DNA from: Clostridia bacterium
Lineage (GTDB): Bacteria > Bacillota > Clostridia > Oscillospirales > Acutalibacteraceae
Direction: 5' to 3'
Length of the DNA: 64,000 bases
NCBI GenBank assembly: GCA_024404145.1
Contig: JAKSQK010000006.1
Coordinates: 1 to 64,000, forward strand
Shown here: positions 25,346 through 34,236 of the stretch, in pieces
Layout of the letters: the number at the start of each line of letters is the position of its first letter
How positions within the stretch are numbered: position 1 is the stretch's first letter
Program-made: the position numbers and the translations under genes
Notes under the pieces: model-generated
Databases searched by the model: none
The model's input: the letters and a program-made list of their open reading frames with translations, nothing else
Told to the model about the DNA's origin: nothing

Positions 25346-25547
25346 CTTTGTCCCTCCGAATTTATTTGTATTTTTCTATTGCAAACTTATTTTATCATAT
25401 TTTACTGTCCAAAAGAAGGGACTTTGATGCCAAAATTTTCACAAACAAAACAGCGAAACATTAAAAAAGCGTCAGTAAAAAGAATATCTGCAAAAATTTT
25501 GAAAACAATATGATTTGAACAGAAAATTTTTACGGAGATGGATAAAA

Positions 25548-26081
25548 ATGAAAGCAACAGGAATAGTTCGCAGGATAGATGACCTCGGCAGGGTAGTGAT
25601 TCCAAAAGAAATCAGAAGAACCATGCGTATTCGTGAGGGCGACCCGTTGGAAATTTACACCGACATAGGCGGAGAGGTTATTTTTAAGAAGTATTCGCCG
25701 ATAGGCGAACTTTCTAATTTTGCTACGGAATACGCAGACGCATTGCTCGGGGAAACAAGACTTTCGGTTTTGATTTGCGACAGAGACCGCTGTGTTTCGG
25801 TTGCAGGTATTTCAAAGCGAGAAACACTTGAAAAGACAATTACAAAAGATTTACGGGATATAATCGAAAACCGCTCAGTTTATGTTAACGAAAACTCGAA
25901 TGATGTTACGGCGCTCGAAGGACTGCCGAACAAGATTTGCGCAGTTTCGCCTATTATTTCCTCGGGAGATTTAGGGGGAGCGGTTGTACTTGTTGAAAAC
26001 AGCGAAACAACCAAAGCGAAGGAATCCGATTTGCATTTAATAAATGTTGCGGCGAAGTTTTTAGGCAACCAAATGGCATAA
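25548..26081 (+). CDS. spoVT: Stage V sporulation protein T, AbrB-family transcription regulator
   Basis: This ~177-aa forespore regulator has an N-terminal AbrB-type swapped-hairpin DNA-binding domain (residues 1-50: GIVRRIDDLGRVVIPKEIRR) and a C-terminal GAF-like domain (about 55-177). In Bacillus SpoVT tunes sigma-G-dependent genes late in sporulation. The ATG at 25548 was chosen because GGAGATGG precedes it and the AbrB domain starts there. It stands alone, transcribed away from the neighbouring membrane-protein gene, and ends at a strong terminator. Confidence 0.93.
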   Translation: MKATGIVRRIDDLGRVVIPKEIRRTMRIREGDPLEIYTDIGGEVIFKKYSPIGELSNFATEYADALLGETRLSVLICDRDRCVSVAGISKRETLEKTITKDLRDIIENRSVYVNENSNDVTALEGLPNKICAVSPIISSGDLGGAVVLVENSETTKAKESDLHLINVAAKFLGNQMA

Positions 26082-26093
26082 AGTTTAATAAAC

Positions 26094-26126
26094 AACCCCG
26101 ATAGATTTTGCTAATCTATCGGGGTT
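26094..26126 (+). terminator. Terminator of spoVT
   Basis: A 14-bp perfect stem (AACCCCGATAGATT with its complement) has a 5-nt loop and a TTAATTGT tail. It begins 13 bases after the stop codon. Confidence 0.8.
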
Positions 26127-26175
26127 TAATTGTAATTTTAATAAATTTATGCTAAAATAGTTTTCGGTGATTAAA

Positions 26176-26733
26176 GTGAAGTATATTTTAGCGTCCGGCT
26201 CTCCGAGGAGAAAAGAACTTTTTGCTTATATATGCAAAGATTTTGCTATTGTTACAGCGGACATCAAAGAGTTTTGCCCCGATGAAATACCGATAGAAAA
26301 GCGCCCCGAATATTTGGCTCTTCAAAAAGCGGAAGCGGTTGCAAAGAGCAATAAAGACGCCGTCGTTATCGGCGCCGATACAGCCGTTTTTTCAGACGGC
26401 GAAATGCTCGGCAAACCGAAAGACCGATTTGACGCCGAAAAAATGCTTAAAAGACTTTCGGGCAAAACGCATACCGTTATTACGGGTTGCGCAATAGTTT
26501 GCGGTCAAGAAAAAAGGTCGTTTTCGGTAGAAACGAGGGTTAAGTTTTTAACCCTTGACGATAATCGGATAGCCGATTATATCAAAACGGGCGAACCGGT
26601 TGATAAAGCGGGTGCCTACGGCATACAGGGCTTCGGGTCGCTTCTTGTAGAGTCGATAAACGGAGATTATTTTAATGTTGTTGGGCTTCCCGTTTCAAGA
26701 CTCAACCAAGAACTTCAAAATTTTCAGAAATAA
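26176..26733 (+). CDS. maf: Maf-family nucleotide pyrophosphatase
   Basis: This 185-aa cytoplasmic enzyme of the Maf/HAM1-like fold hydrolyses non-canonical or canonical nucleoside triphosphates (house-cleaning, septum-related). The signature ILASGSPRRKEL is at the start, then VIGADTAVF, GKPKDRFDAEKML, GKTHTVITG and GAYGIQGFGSLLVE. I prefer the GTG at 26176 since GGTGA lies 5 bases upstream; a GTG at 26167 would add three residues and has no ribosome site. It converges with the spoIIP-linked small gene, overlapping its 3' end by 10 bases. Confidence 0.9.
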   Translation: MKYILASGSPRRKELFAYICKDFAIVTADIKEFCPDEIPIEKRPEYLALQKAEAVAKSNKDAVVIGADTAVFSDGEMLGKPKDRFDAEKMLKRLSGKTHTVITGCAIVCGQEKRSFSVETRVKFLTLDDNRIADYIKTGEPVDKAGAYGIQGFGSLLVESINGDYFNVVGLPVSRLNQELQNFQK

Positions 26734-26918
26734 ATTTCAAAATCAAGAATTCTTATTCCGTTATCGAGCCGTTCGATAGCGGATTTTTTAATACCGAAAG
26801 AGGTATAAACCATTGTTTCATAGGATTTTGCGACAAAAAAGCCGCCGAAAACAATGCAACCGATAATAACCGCCGTTAAAGAAAACGACGAAAAAAATGC
26901 TTTCAGACTTCTTTTCAT
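26724..26918 (-). CDS. Small membrane protein coupled to spoIIP
   Basis: This 64-aa protein has one clear transmembrane helix (about residues 12-31, SLTAVIIGCIVFGGFFVA) and a short C-terminal part ending in LDFEIYF. No family is recognised. Its ATG overlaps the spoIIP stop codon (ATGA), so it is translationally coupled to spoIIP and probably made in sporulating cells. Its 3' end overlaps the convergent maf gene by 10 bases. A role alongside the SpoIIP engulfment machinery is only a guess from context. Confidence 0.6.
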   Translation of the reverse strand: MKRSLKAFFSSFSLTAVIIGCIVFGGFFVAKSYETMVYTSFGIKKSAIERLDNGIRILDFEIYF

Positions 26919-27928
26919 AACTTCTTAAACAATTTTGACAGCGCTTTGCCCAAAAGCTCTGCCGAATATGACGCCTCCTCAAAAGTATTTGCATCGGTTC
27001 CGACTTCAATAAGCACCGAACCGGTCGACAAACTTTCGTTATAATTTCTGGGCATTAAAAGAATAGACCTTGCAAGACCTTTATACATAGATTCAAGCGT
27101 TGCCTGAATTTTAGTTGCAAGTTTCAGATTTTCTTTATATTTCGGAAAATTTTTCGTATCGCCCGACTGTGAGCCCATAACGAGCATAACCTGCGCCGCT
27201 TTTTTGCCGTTTATTTCTTTTGTGAGCTTAACCCGTTCGCCGTCTTCGCCTGAAACGGAATCACGGTGCAAATCAATAACAACCTTTATGCTCGGGTATT
27301 TTTTCAGATACGAACAGATGGTATTTGCGGCATTACCGTAACTCTCGTTATATGAAGGATAATCGTGTTGAACTTTGCTGTGAACAGTTTTTATGCCGTT
27401 TCTGTTCAGCGATTTTGCAACGATTTCACCTATCGCAACCATATTATAATTGTTGTCAGTTGTTCGCTCTTTATCCGCATTCGTATAAAACTTTTTATCT
27501 TTTTTCAAATATGTTTCGGTTGCGTGGGTATGGAGAATAAGTACCTGAGGATTCGAACCGCTTTTAATATCAAACCCGAGTTTGCTCTCATAAAGAGATT
27601 TAAGGTTTATGTTAAGGTCGGTTGAATTTTTGAGATAGATGTTTTTATAAGAGGTATTTGCTGTATAAGGCGAAATATATTTTTCCGAAATTTTCCCCTT
27701 TACAACCGATTTTGAATCAACGGCAACGGCTTTTTTGGCGGGAGCCGTATCGGCTTTCTCATTTTTTACAGAAGTTGCTTCATAATCGGTAGTTGCCGCT
27801 GCATTTATATCGAAAACATTTTTCTTCGCAAAATTTTGCGCAAGAAAAAACCTATAAAATCCGAAAGATAAAACAATAAGACAGGAAATATTTATGAGCA
27901 CAAGACTGATTTTATTAAAGTTTTTCAT
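26915..27928 (-). CDS. spoIIP: Stage II sporulation protein P
   Basis: This ~337-aa membrane-anchored amidase and endopeptidase cuts septal peptidoglycan during engulfment. It has an N-terminal membrane helix (about residues 8-28), a linker rich in Ala and Lys, then the SpoIIP catalytic domain with VLILHTHATETY (metal-binding His and Glu), VVIDLHRDS and SVLIEVGTDANTFEEA near the C-terminus. The start at 27928 follows GGGGGAAG; the reading frame continues upstream into an unrelated decayed segment and is not part of the gene. It is followed, with a 4-base overlap, by a small membrane-protein gene. Confidence 0.92.
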   Translation of the reverse strand: MKNFNKISLVLINISCLIVLSFGFYRFFLAQNFAKKNVFDINAAATTDYEATSVKNEKADTAPAKKAVAVDSKSVVKGKISEKYISPYTANTSYKNIYLKNSTDLNINLKSLYESKLGFDIKSGSNPQVLILHTHATETYLKKDKKFYTNADKERTTDNNYNMVAIGEIVAKSLNRNGIKTVHSKVQHDYPSYNESYGNAANTICSYLKKYPSIKVVIDLHRDSVSGEDGERVKLTKEINGKKAAQVMLVMGSQSGDTKNFPKYKENLKLATKIQATLESMYKGLARSILLMPRNYNESLSTGSVLIEVGTDANTFEEASYSAELLGKALSKLFKKL

Positions 27929-27977
27929 GGCGCTTCCCCCTAATTTAAGGGTATGATGCGCCGCCGCTTTAATATGC

Positions 27978-28175
27978 AACAAATTCGGAATAGGCAAAGA
28001 GTTTGAAAAAGGATTAGAACTTTTAGGTCCGCTAATATTAACGATGGTCGGTATGATAGTTTTATCTCCGGTTATTGCAAAGCTGCTGAATCCGGCGTTT
28101 TCTTTCATTTACTCAAAATCAGGGATAGATCCATCTATCATTACATCATCGATATTCGCAAACGATATGGGCGGC
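27978..28175 (+). pseudogene. eutH: eutH fragment (ethanolamine permease)
   Basis: One frame, without start or stop, encodes about 65 residues matching the middle of EutH: KGLELLGPLILTMVGMIVL, then GIDPSIITSSIFANDMGG. The whole protein has about 370 residues. Both ends are missing, so it is a relic. It joins directly, in a different frame, to a piece of an unrelated gene at 28174. Confidence 0.65.
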
Positions 28176-28350
28176 AATAGGCGAACTTTTGGGAGTTGAT
28201 ATGCCCCTTACAAACGGATTTATCGACATAATAAATGTTGTTCACGAAAAAGACTGGCGCAAAGAAGAACGCAGTCTTGAACAACTCGGAATAACCGGAA
28301 TGACAAAAGAAACATTGCTTAAATATGTTCATACCGGTAAAAAACAATAA
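28174..28350 (+). pseudogene. C-terminal fragment of an opine (octopine/nopaline) dehydrogenase-like gene
   Basis: About 58 residues in one frame read AIGELLGVDMPLTNGFIDI, then RKEERSLEQLGITGMTKETLL and a stop at 28348-28350. This resembles the C-terminal end of NAD/NADP octopine/nopaline dehydrogenases. There is no start and no Rossmann domain, so it is a relic fused by deletion to the eutH fragment. Family assignment rests on a short stretch. Confidence 0.45.
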
Positions 28351-28352
28351 AT

Positions 28353-28380
28353 AAAAACGCCTCAGAAATGAGGCGTTTTT
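28353..28380. terminator. Bidirectional terminator
   Basis: AAAAACGCCTCA and its complement surround a GAAA tetraloop. It directly follows the decayed dehydrogenase fragment and lies 13 bases from the prs stop codon, so it serves prs on the minus strand. Confidence 0.8.
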
Positions 28381-28392
28381 ATTTATTATTTT

Positions 28393-29520
28393 TTATTTTT
28401 CGTTGTATTTTGCAACAACCTTTTTAATTCTGTCGGCGGGGTCTAAAAGGGTGCTTATGGAATTGTCATTGTTAAGGGTGTCGATAAGAAGGGCAATATA
28501 TTTTGCCATATTTACATTAACATACCACTCTTTTGCCAAAAGTTCGGGTGTTTGATAGATGAGGTTTGTTGTAAATACTTTGTCTATAAGACCGTTCTTA
28601 TAGTATTCATCAAACTTATCAAGACCTTCAACAAAAAGACCGAAGGTTGAGAACACGAAAATTCTCTTTGCGCCTTTTTCTTTGAGTTTTTTGGCGATGT
28701 CGAGCATTGAATCGCCCGAAGAAATCATGTCGTCAACTAAAATGAGGTCTTTGCCTCTTATATCGTTGCCCAAAAATTCATGGGCTTCTATCGGGTTTCT
28801 GCCGTTAACGACAACCGAGTAGTTTCTTCTTTTGTAGAACATACCGAGGTCGAGTCCCAAAACAGAGGAATAATAAATACATCTTCCCATACCGCCTTCG
28901 TCGGGAGAAACGATCATTGTATGCTCTTTATCGAGATTTACATCGGAAACCGACTTTAAGAGGGCTTTAATCATCTGATAGGCGGCCTGTACATTATCAA
29001 AACCGTCAAGCGGAATTGCGTTGTTAACTCTCGGGTCGTGAGCATCAAAGGTTATGATGTTTTTAACGCCCATTGCAATGAGTTCCTGCAATGCCATAGC
29101 GCAGTCCATAGATTCTCTTGCCGTTCTTCTGTGCTGTCTGCCTTCGTAAAGCATCGGCATAATAACGGTAATTCTTCTTGCTTTACCGCCGAAAGCGGCG
29201 ATAACACGCTTCAAATCCTGAAAATGATCGTCAGGACTCATGGGAACGGTCTGACCGTACATTTTATAAGTTACATTGTAATTAAAGCAATCGCAAATAA
29301 TAAAAGCATCAAGACCACGGGCGGTGTGATTCAAAACGGCTTTTGCTTCGCCTGTTCCAAAACGGGGACAGTTCGCTCCAACAACAAAACTCTCGTCTTC
29401 GGGAATGTTTCTCCATTGTTTGAGATAATAATCAACCTTTGAAGAAATATCCTCGCAACCTCTCATGCTTACGATGGCGAGATCACCGTAAGGCGTGTGT
29501 TTGAAATCAATATTTGACAT
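28393..29520 (-). CDS. prs: Ribose-phosphate pyrophosphokinase
   Basis: This 375-aa enzyme makes PRPP from ribose 5-phosphate and ATP for nucleotide, His and Trp synthesis. The PRPP-binding motif LILVDDMISSGDSMLDIAKKL is clear (about residues 253-274), and the ATP/metal region has TVIMPMLYEGRQHRR. It is about 60 residues longer than the classical 315-aa enzyme, with extra residues at the N-terminus (GDLAIVSMRGCEDIS), a form seen in Clostridia. An AGGGGTAAAGG ribosome site precedes the ATG. It is a single-gene unit diverging from thyX. Confidence 0.9.
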   Translation of the reverse strand: MSNIDFKHTPYGDLAIVSMRGCEDISSKVDYYLKQWRNIPEDESFVVGANCPRFGTGEAKAVLNHTARGLDAFIICDCFNYNVTYKMYGQTVPMSPDDHFQDLKRVIAAFGGKARRITVIMPMLYEGRQHRRTARESMDCAMALQELIAMGVKNIITFDAHDPRVNNAIPLDGFDNVQAAYQMIKALLKSVSDVNLDKEHTMIVSPDEGGMGRCIYYSSVLGLDLGMFYKRRNYSVVVNGRNPIEAHEFLGNDIRGKDLILVDDMISSGDSMLDIAKKLKEKGAKRIFVFSTFGLFVEGLDKFDEYYKNGLIDKVFTTNLIYQTPELLAKEWYVNVNMAKYIALLIDTLNNDNSISTLLDPADRIKKVVAKYNEK

Positions 29521-29659
29521 CCTTTACCCCTCCGAAAATTATGTTACTTATATAATATCACATTTTCGGTTACATAAAAAGAGTTTTTTTGATAAAATTT
29601 TAACTTTTTTTATTTATATGTAAAAAAATACGGATAGTTAAATATTTTTGTTAAATTTA

Positions 29660-29688
29660 TTGCCTAAATCATCAAAATTTGATATAAT
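29660..29688 (+). promoter_or_regulatory. Promoter of the thyX-tmk unit
   Basis: TTGCCT (29660-29665) and TATAAT (29683-29688) are spaced by 17 bases, 32 bases before the thyX start codon. Confidence 0.7.
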
Positions 29689-29720
29689 AAAAAATAATAT
29701 TTGTAATTTGGGGGATTATT

Positions 29721-30494
29721 ATGCCTAAGGTTTCGCTTTTAGCTCATACACCCGATCCGGAACGCACCGTTGCGTTTGCCGCAAAACTTTGTTACAGTTC
29801 AAGCGGCATAGAAGATTTGCGGGACGGACTGACTGAGGAAAAAATCAGTTCTTTTGTAAAAATGCTTGCCGATATGGGACACGAGAGCCCTATTGAACAT
29901 GTAAGTTTTACCTTCGGAATAGAGGGTATAAGCAGGGCTTGTACGCATCAGCTTGTCCGCCATCGAATTGCGTCTTACAGCCAAAAGAGTCAGCGATATG
30001 TAACCGAGGGACAGTTTGAATATATAGTTCCTCCCGAGATAGCAAAGGACGAAACGGCGCTTAAACTTTTTAAGGAAACAATGGATGCCGACCAAAAGGC
30101 ATACGATAAAATTGCCGCCGCGCTTAAAGAAAAGCACGAAAAAACCTTTTCGGCGCAAGGGTTTGACCCGAAAACCGCTTCGAGAATGGCAGAAAAAAAG
30201 GCAATAGAAGATGCAAGGTTTGTTCTTCCGAATGCCTGTGAAACAAAAATCGTTGTAACGATGAACGCAAGAACTCTTATGAACTTTTTTCATCATCGTT
30301 GCTGCAACCGTGCGCAATGGGAGATAAAGGAAGTCGCCGACCTAATGCTTAAAGAAGTTTCCAAAGTTGCCCCCAACCTTTTCAAAAACGCAGGGCCGTC
30401 TTGTGTTGTCGGCGCTTGTCCCGAGGGCAAAATGACCTGCGGAAAAGCAAAAGAAATGAGAGAATTTTACGAAGGACTAAAAAACAATGGGTAA
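29721..30494 (+). CDS. thyX: Flavin-dependent thymidylate synthase
   Basis: This 257-aa FAD enzyme methylates dUMP with methylene-THF and NADPH, replacing ThyA. The diagnostic RHRxxSxxxxSxR motif is present as [13 protein letters not shown] (about residues 79-91), preceded by [25 protein letters not shown] supplies substrate-binding residues. Methylene-THF, its carbon donor, is what the glycine cleavage operon of this genome produces. GGGGGA precedes the ATG. It overlaps tmk by 8 bases, so synthesis and phosphorylation of dTMP are coupled. Confidence 0.95.
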   Translation: MPKVSLLAHTPDPERTVAFAAKLCYSSSGIEDLRDGLTEEKISSFVKMLADMGHESPIEHVSFTFGIEGISRACTHQLVRHRIASYSQKSQRYVTEGQFEYIVPPEIAKDETALKLFKETMDADQKAYDKIAAALKEKHEKTFSAQGFDPKTASRMAEKKAIEDARFVLPNACETKIVVTMNARTLMNFFHHRCCNRAQWEIKEVADLMLKEVSKVAPNLFKNAGPSCVVGACPEGKMTCGKAKEMREFYEGLKNNG

Positions 30495-31149
30495 ACTTAT
30501 TGTAATAGAAGGCCTTGACGGAAGCGGAAAATCAACCCAACTGGAACTTCTTCCGAAAGCGCTTAAAGAAAGAGGGATAGACTGCAAAAGTGTTTCTTTC
30601 CCCGATTATGAAAGCGATTCAAGTGCGCTTGTAAAGATGTATTTAGGCGGTCAGTTCGGAACAAAGCCCGATGATGTTAACGCTTATGCTTCTTCCGTAT
30701 TTTATACCGTTGACCGTTTCGCCTCTTTTAAGAAAAACTGGGGCGAATACTATAATAACGGCGGGATAATAATTTCGGGAAGATATACAACATCAAACGC
30801 CGTTCATCAAACATCAAAACTAAAAAAAGAAGAATGGAAAGATTTTCTCGACTGGCTTTACGATTTCGAATATAACAAAGTTTCGATTCCAAAGCCCGAC
30901 AAGGTAATTTTTCTTGATATGCCGATAGAGGTTTCGCAAAAACTTCTTTCGCAAAGATATAACGGCGATGAAGAAAAAAAGGATATTCACGAAAGCGATA
31001 CCTCCTACCTTTCAAAATGCAGGGAAGCGGCAAACTTCACCGCAAACTATTCCGATTGGACGGTTATTTCCTGCGCAAAAAACGGCGAGGCGAGAAGTGT
31101 TCAGGATATAGCAAAAGATATTTTAGAGGAAGTAATGAAGGTTTTATAA
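30487..31149 (+). CDS. tmk: Thymidylate kinase
   Basis: This 220-aa kinase phosphorylates dTMP to dTDP. It has the P-loop [18 protein letters not shown] at the start, [14 protein letters not shown] and [12 protein letters not shown] (the DR(Y/F)xxS-like nucleotide site), and [15 protein letters not shown] near the lid. It overlaps thyX and is followed 2 bases later by a DJ-1 family gene. The length is slightly above the usual 205-215. Confidence 0.92.
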   Translation: MGKLIVIEGLDGSGKSTQLELLPKALKERGIDCKSVSFPDYESDSSALVKMYLGGQFGTKPDDVNAYASSVFYTVDRFASFKKNWGEYYNNGGIIISGRYTTSNAVHQTSKLKKEEWKDFLDWLYDFEYNKVSIPKPDKVIFLDMPIEVSQKLLSQRYNGDEEKKDIHESDTSYLSKCREAANFTANYSDWTVISCAKNGEARSVQDIAKDILEEVMKVL

Positions 31150-31150
31150 A

Positions 31151-31696
31151 ATGGTATATGTATTTTTAGCCGACGGATTTGAAGAACTTGAAGCGATGGC
31201 TCCGATAGATATTTTAAGGAGAGCAAAACAGAAGGTAATAACCGTTGGCGTAAGCGGAAAAAAGATAACAAGTTCACATAAGGTTACATTCGTTTGCGAT
31301 AAAACCATAAAAAGCGTTAAACCTACCGAAAAAATCGACGCAATAATTTTGCCCGGAGGTATGCCCGGAACGGTTAACCTCGAAAAAAACGCAAAGGTTT
31401 CGCAGTTTATTGATTTTGCAAACGAAAAAGGCAAAATAATCGGCGCTATTTGTGCGGCGCCGAGCATTTTGGGACATAAGGGTATTTTGAAGGGCAAAAA
31501 AGCGACCTGTTTTTCAAGTTTCGATAAAGATTTAATCGGCGCCGAGGTAACGCAAGAGCCGGTTGAAAAAGACGGCAATATCATAACCGCTTTTGGCGCC
31601 GGTGCGGCTTTCCAGTTCGGCTTTGAGCTTCTTTCGGCTTTAACCGATAAGGAAACGGCCGAAAACATAAGAAAGGCAATGCGGTTTGGAGAATAG
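31151..31696 (+). CDS. DJ-1/PfpI (ThiJ) family protein
   Basis: This 181-aa protein has the DJ-1 flavodoxin-like fold. The reactive cysteine lies in the nucleophile elbow GAICAAPSIL (about residue 99), with the conserved Glu in DGFEELEAM (about 13-15) and ILPGGMPGTVNL. Members act as deglycases, chaperones or oxidative-stress proteins; which applies here cannot be told. It begins 2 bases after tmk and is likely co-transcribed. Confidence 0.88.
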   Translation: MVYVFLADGFEELEAMAPIDILRRAKQKVITVGVSGKKITSSHKVTFVCDKTIKSVKPTEKIDAIILPGGMPGTVNLEKNAKVSQFIDFANEKGKIIGAICAAPSILGHKGILKGKKATCFSSFDKDLIGAEVTQEPVEKDGNIITAFGAGAAFQFGFELLSALTDKETAENIRKAMRFGE

Positions 31697-31764
31697 TGCG
31701 AAAATTTGCGCTATCCGATTATAAAGGCGCCTGTTTTCCGCTTTTTTGCAAAGCAACCGAAAAG

Positions 31765-31804
31765 GTGCGATAAAAACAACCGTTTCGGCGAATTTTTATC
31801 GCAC
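31765..31804 (+). terminator. Hairpin downstream of the DJ-1 gene
   Basis: GTGCGATAAAAA and its complement TTTTTATCGCAC are 16 bases apart. It could end the thyX-tmk-DJ-1 transcript, but no T-tract follows on the plus strand beyond the arm itself. Confidence 0.4.
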
Positions 31805-31833
31805 GGTGTCTCATAAAAGAAATGGTGATTAAA

Positions 31834-32976
31834 ATGGACAATTTTAACATAGACGATTTTAAGATAGAAAACGGATTTGAAATAAAAGAAGAACAAAAGC
31901 CCGTAATACCCGAAAAAAAGCCGAGCGGTTCTAAAAAAGCGCTTAAAACGGTTATTCTTGTGGTGTCGATAGTCGTTGTTTCTCTTGCCATAGCATTCGG
32001 CGCAATATATGCAGGTGCCGACTATTTGGGAATAGGTTTTGGTAGAGGCGGAAATTGCTCGGTAGAGATAGAAAAAGGTTCGCCGAGCGCTGTTATTGCC
32101 GACCGTTTGGGAGAAACGGGAGCGGTTAAAATTCCGCTTCTTTTTAGAGTGTATTCTAAAATCAAAGGCTACGACAGTCAATACAAATACGGCGTTTATA
32201 ATTTTGACAGCGAACTCGGATATGAGGGAATTGCAAATATGCTTATGACCGAGGGCGCAGAAGCCGAAAGCGTTACCGTTACGGTTGTTGAGGGATTTAC
32301 CGTTGATGACATTGCGAATCTTTTGGAGAAAAAGAAGGTTTGCGAAAAAACCGATTTTTACGATGCGCTGCAAAACGGCAATTTCGAGTATGATTTTATA
32401 AGAAACATTCCCGTTAACAGCGTTCATTACAGATTCGAGGGCTATTTGTTCCCCGATACCTATAATTTCTATAATTACGATTCAAAAGAATGCGCCTATT
32501 TGGCGGTTGATAAAATGCTTTCTACAATGGATAAAAAACTCAAAGAGGCAAAGATAGATATTAACGGAATGAAGATAGGCAAAAAAGATTACTCTCTCCA
32601 CGAAATATTATCCCTCGCTTCGATAATTGAGCTTGAATCAAACGACAGCAAAGATGAAATGGCAAATGTTGCTGCGGTTTTTATTAACCGTCTTGAAAGC
32701 GAAAATTTCAAAACCCTCGGCTCCTCGCCGACAAGAAAATATCCATACGGCTCCGGCAGGTATAACACCTACGAATGCGAGGGACTTCCCGTAGGGCCGC
32801 TTTGTTCGCCCGGAATTTTCTCGGTTAAAGCCGCCGTTTCCCCGACAAAAAATTTCGATTATTTCTATTTCGTTACCGATAAAAAAATGAATTTCTATTA
32901 CAAAAAAACACTTGAAGAACACAACAGTATTATTGCAAAACTTAAAGCGGAGAACAACTGGATTTATGAAGACTGA
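31834..32976 (+). CDS. mltG: Endolytic murein transglycosylase
   Basis: This ~380-aa membrane-anchored YceG/MltG enzyme cleaves nascent peptidoglycan strands near their membrane end. A basic N-terminal cytoplasmic part precedes one membrane helix (about residues 38-60). A LysM-like part follows, then the YceG domain with EGYLFPDTYNFY, the catalytic glutamate in SLASIIELES and the VAAVFINRLE block; GLPVGPLCSPG is typical of the C-terminus. Start 31834 was chosen because GGTGAT lies just upstream. The next gene begins before this one ends (11-base overlap). Confidence 0.92.
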   Translation: MDNFNIDDFKIENGFEIKEEQKPVIPEKKPSGSKKALKTVILVVSIVVVSLAIAFGAIYAGADYLGIGFGRGGNCSVEIEKGSPSAVIADRLGETGAVKIPLLFRVYSKIKGYDSQYKYGVYNFDSELGYEGIANMLMTEGAEAESVTVTVVEGFTVDDIANLLEKKKVCEKTDFYDALQNGNFEYDFIRNIPVNSVHYRFEGYLFPDTYNFYNYDSKECAYLAVDKMLSTMDKKLKEAKIDINGMKIGKKDYSLHEILSLASIIELESNDSKDEMANVAAVFINRLESENFKTLGSSPTRKYPYGSGRYNTYECEGLPVGPLCSPGIFSVKAAVSPTKNFDYFYFVTDKKMNFYYKKTLEEHNSIIAKLKAENNWIYED

Positions 32977-34195
32977 AAAAACAGTTCCCGAACTTCTTTG
33001 CCCTGCCGGTGATTTAACCCGACTTAAAACGGCGGTGCAATTCGGTGCCGATGCGGTTTATCTTGCGGGAAAAGAATTCGGAATGAGAACGGCATCAAAC
33101 AATTTCGATTTGACCGAACTGAAAGAAGGCATAGACTATGCGCATAAAAACGGCGCTCGGGTTCATGTTGCCTGTAATACTATTCCGCATATCGACGAAA
33201 TTGAGCGTCTGCCCGAATATCTTACGGCGCTTAACGATATCGGCGCTGATGCAATAATCGCTTCCGATTTAGGCACGATTTCGCTTGTTAAAAAATATGC
33301 CCCCAAATGCGAACTCCATATTTCGGTACAGTCTGGAACGGTTAACCATATAACCGCAACCGAATTTTATAATATGGGCGCAAAAAGGGTTGTTCTTGCA
33401 AGGGAGTTATCGCTTGAAGAAATTGCAAAAATCAGGGATAAAACGCCAAGCAAACTCGAACTTGAAGCATTTGCCCATGGCGCTATGTGTGTTTCGTTTT
33501 CTTCGAGATGTCTGCTTTCGAGTTATATGACCGGAAGAGACGCAAACCGAGGCGACTGCGCCCAACCCTGCCGATGGAGTTATTCCCTTATGGAGCAGAC
33601 AAGGCCCGGGCAGTATTTTGATATAACCGAAACCGATAAAGGTACTTATATTCTCAATGCCAACGATATGTGTATGGCGCCGTATCTTGATAAAATGCGA
33701 GATGTAGGAATTTCGAGTTTGAAAATAGAAGGAAGGGCAAAAACGGAATACTATGTTGCCGTAACCGCCAACGCATACAGAGGCGCCCTTGACAGTCTTA
33801 AAAACTGCAAAGGCGAATGGCAAGTTCCGTCGTGGGTAACGGAGGAACTTAATACCATAAGCCATAGGGCATATTCAACCGGCTTTTATTTCGGCAGACC
33901 GGAGAATGCGCAGACCTATAAAGATGCGGGATATATAAGAGATTATGCCCTTGCCGCCGTTGTAAACGGATATGAAAACGGCATGGTAACCGCCGTTTTG
34001 AAAAACAAATTTTTGTCCGGAACAAAACTCAACTGTCTTGAAGCGGGAAGCGTTCCGTTTACGGTTGAAACCGATGCTCTTTTTGACCAAGACGGCAACC
34101 GAATAGAAAGTGCACCCCACCCGATGCAGATAATTAAAATTCCGTTTGAAAGACCGATAAAATCGGGCTCGATGCTCAGAATGAAAGCTGAATAA
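32966..34195 (+). CDS. Peptidase U32 family protein (TrhP/YegQ-like)
   Basis: This 409-aa protein of the U32 family has the N-terminal LLCPAGDLTRLKTAVQFGADAVY, the HGAMCVSFSSRCLLSSY signature, and a Cys cluster in GDCAQPCRW that with other cysteines can hold an iron-sulfur centre. E. coli and Bacillus members (TrhP) act in hydroxylation of tRNA U34, so this is more likely an RNA-modification enzyme than a protease. The ATG at 32966 overlaps mltG. A strong hairpin follows the stop codon by 8 bases. Confidence 0.9.
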   Translation: MKTEKTVPELLCPAGDLTRLKTAVQFGADAVYLAGKEFGMRTASNNFDLTELKEGIDYAHKNGARVHVACNTIPHIDEIERLPEYLTALNDIGADAIIASDLGTISLVKKYAPKCELHISVQSGTVNHITATEFYNMGAKRVVLARELSLEEIAKIRDKTPSKLELEAFAHGAMCVSFSSRCLLSSYMTGRDANRGDCAQPCRWSYSLMEQTRPGQYFDITETDKGTYILNANDMCMAPYLDKMRDVGISSLKIEGRAKTEYYVAVTANAYRGALDSLKNCKGEWQVPSWVTEELNTISHRAYSTGFYFGRPENAQTYKDAGYIRDYALAAVVNGYENGMVTAVLKNKFLSGTKLNCLEAGSVPFTVETDALFDQDGNRIESAPHPMQIIKIPFERPIKSGSMLRMKAE

Positions 34196-34203
34196 AAATA
34201 TTT

Positions 34204-34236
34204 CACCTCGGTAATTATAAATACCGAGGTGTTTTT
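34204..34236 (+). terminator. Terminator whose 3' arm also holds the next gene's ribosome site
   Basis: CACCTCGGTA and its complement TACCGAGGTG enclose an 8-nt loop and are followed by TTTTT, then the ATG of the PBP gene at 34237. The GAGGTG Shine-Dalgarno of that gene is the 3' arm of the hairpin, so a folded hairpin would hide it. Confidence 0.75.

Noticed and set aside
27929..28108. 60-residue N-terminal extension of SpoIIP
   Set aside because: The extension is the antisense of the eutH fragment; the ribosome site and membrane helix place the start at 27928.
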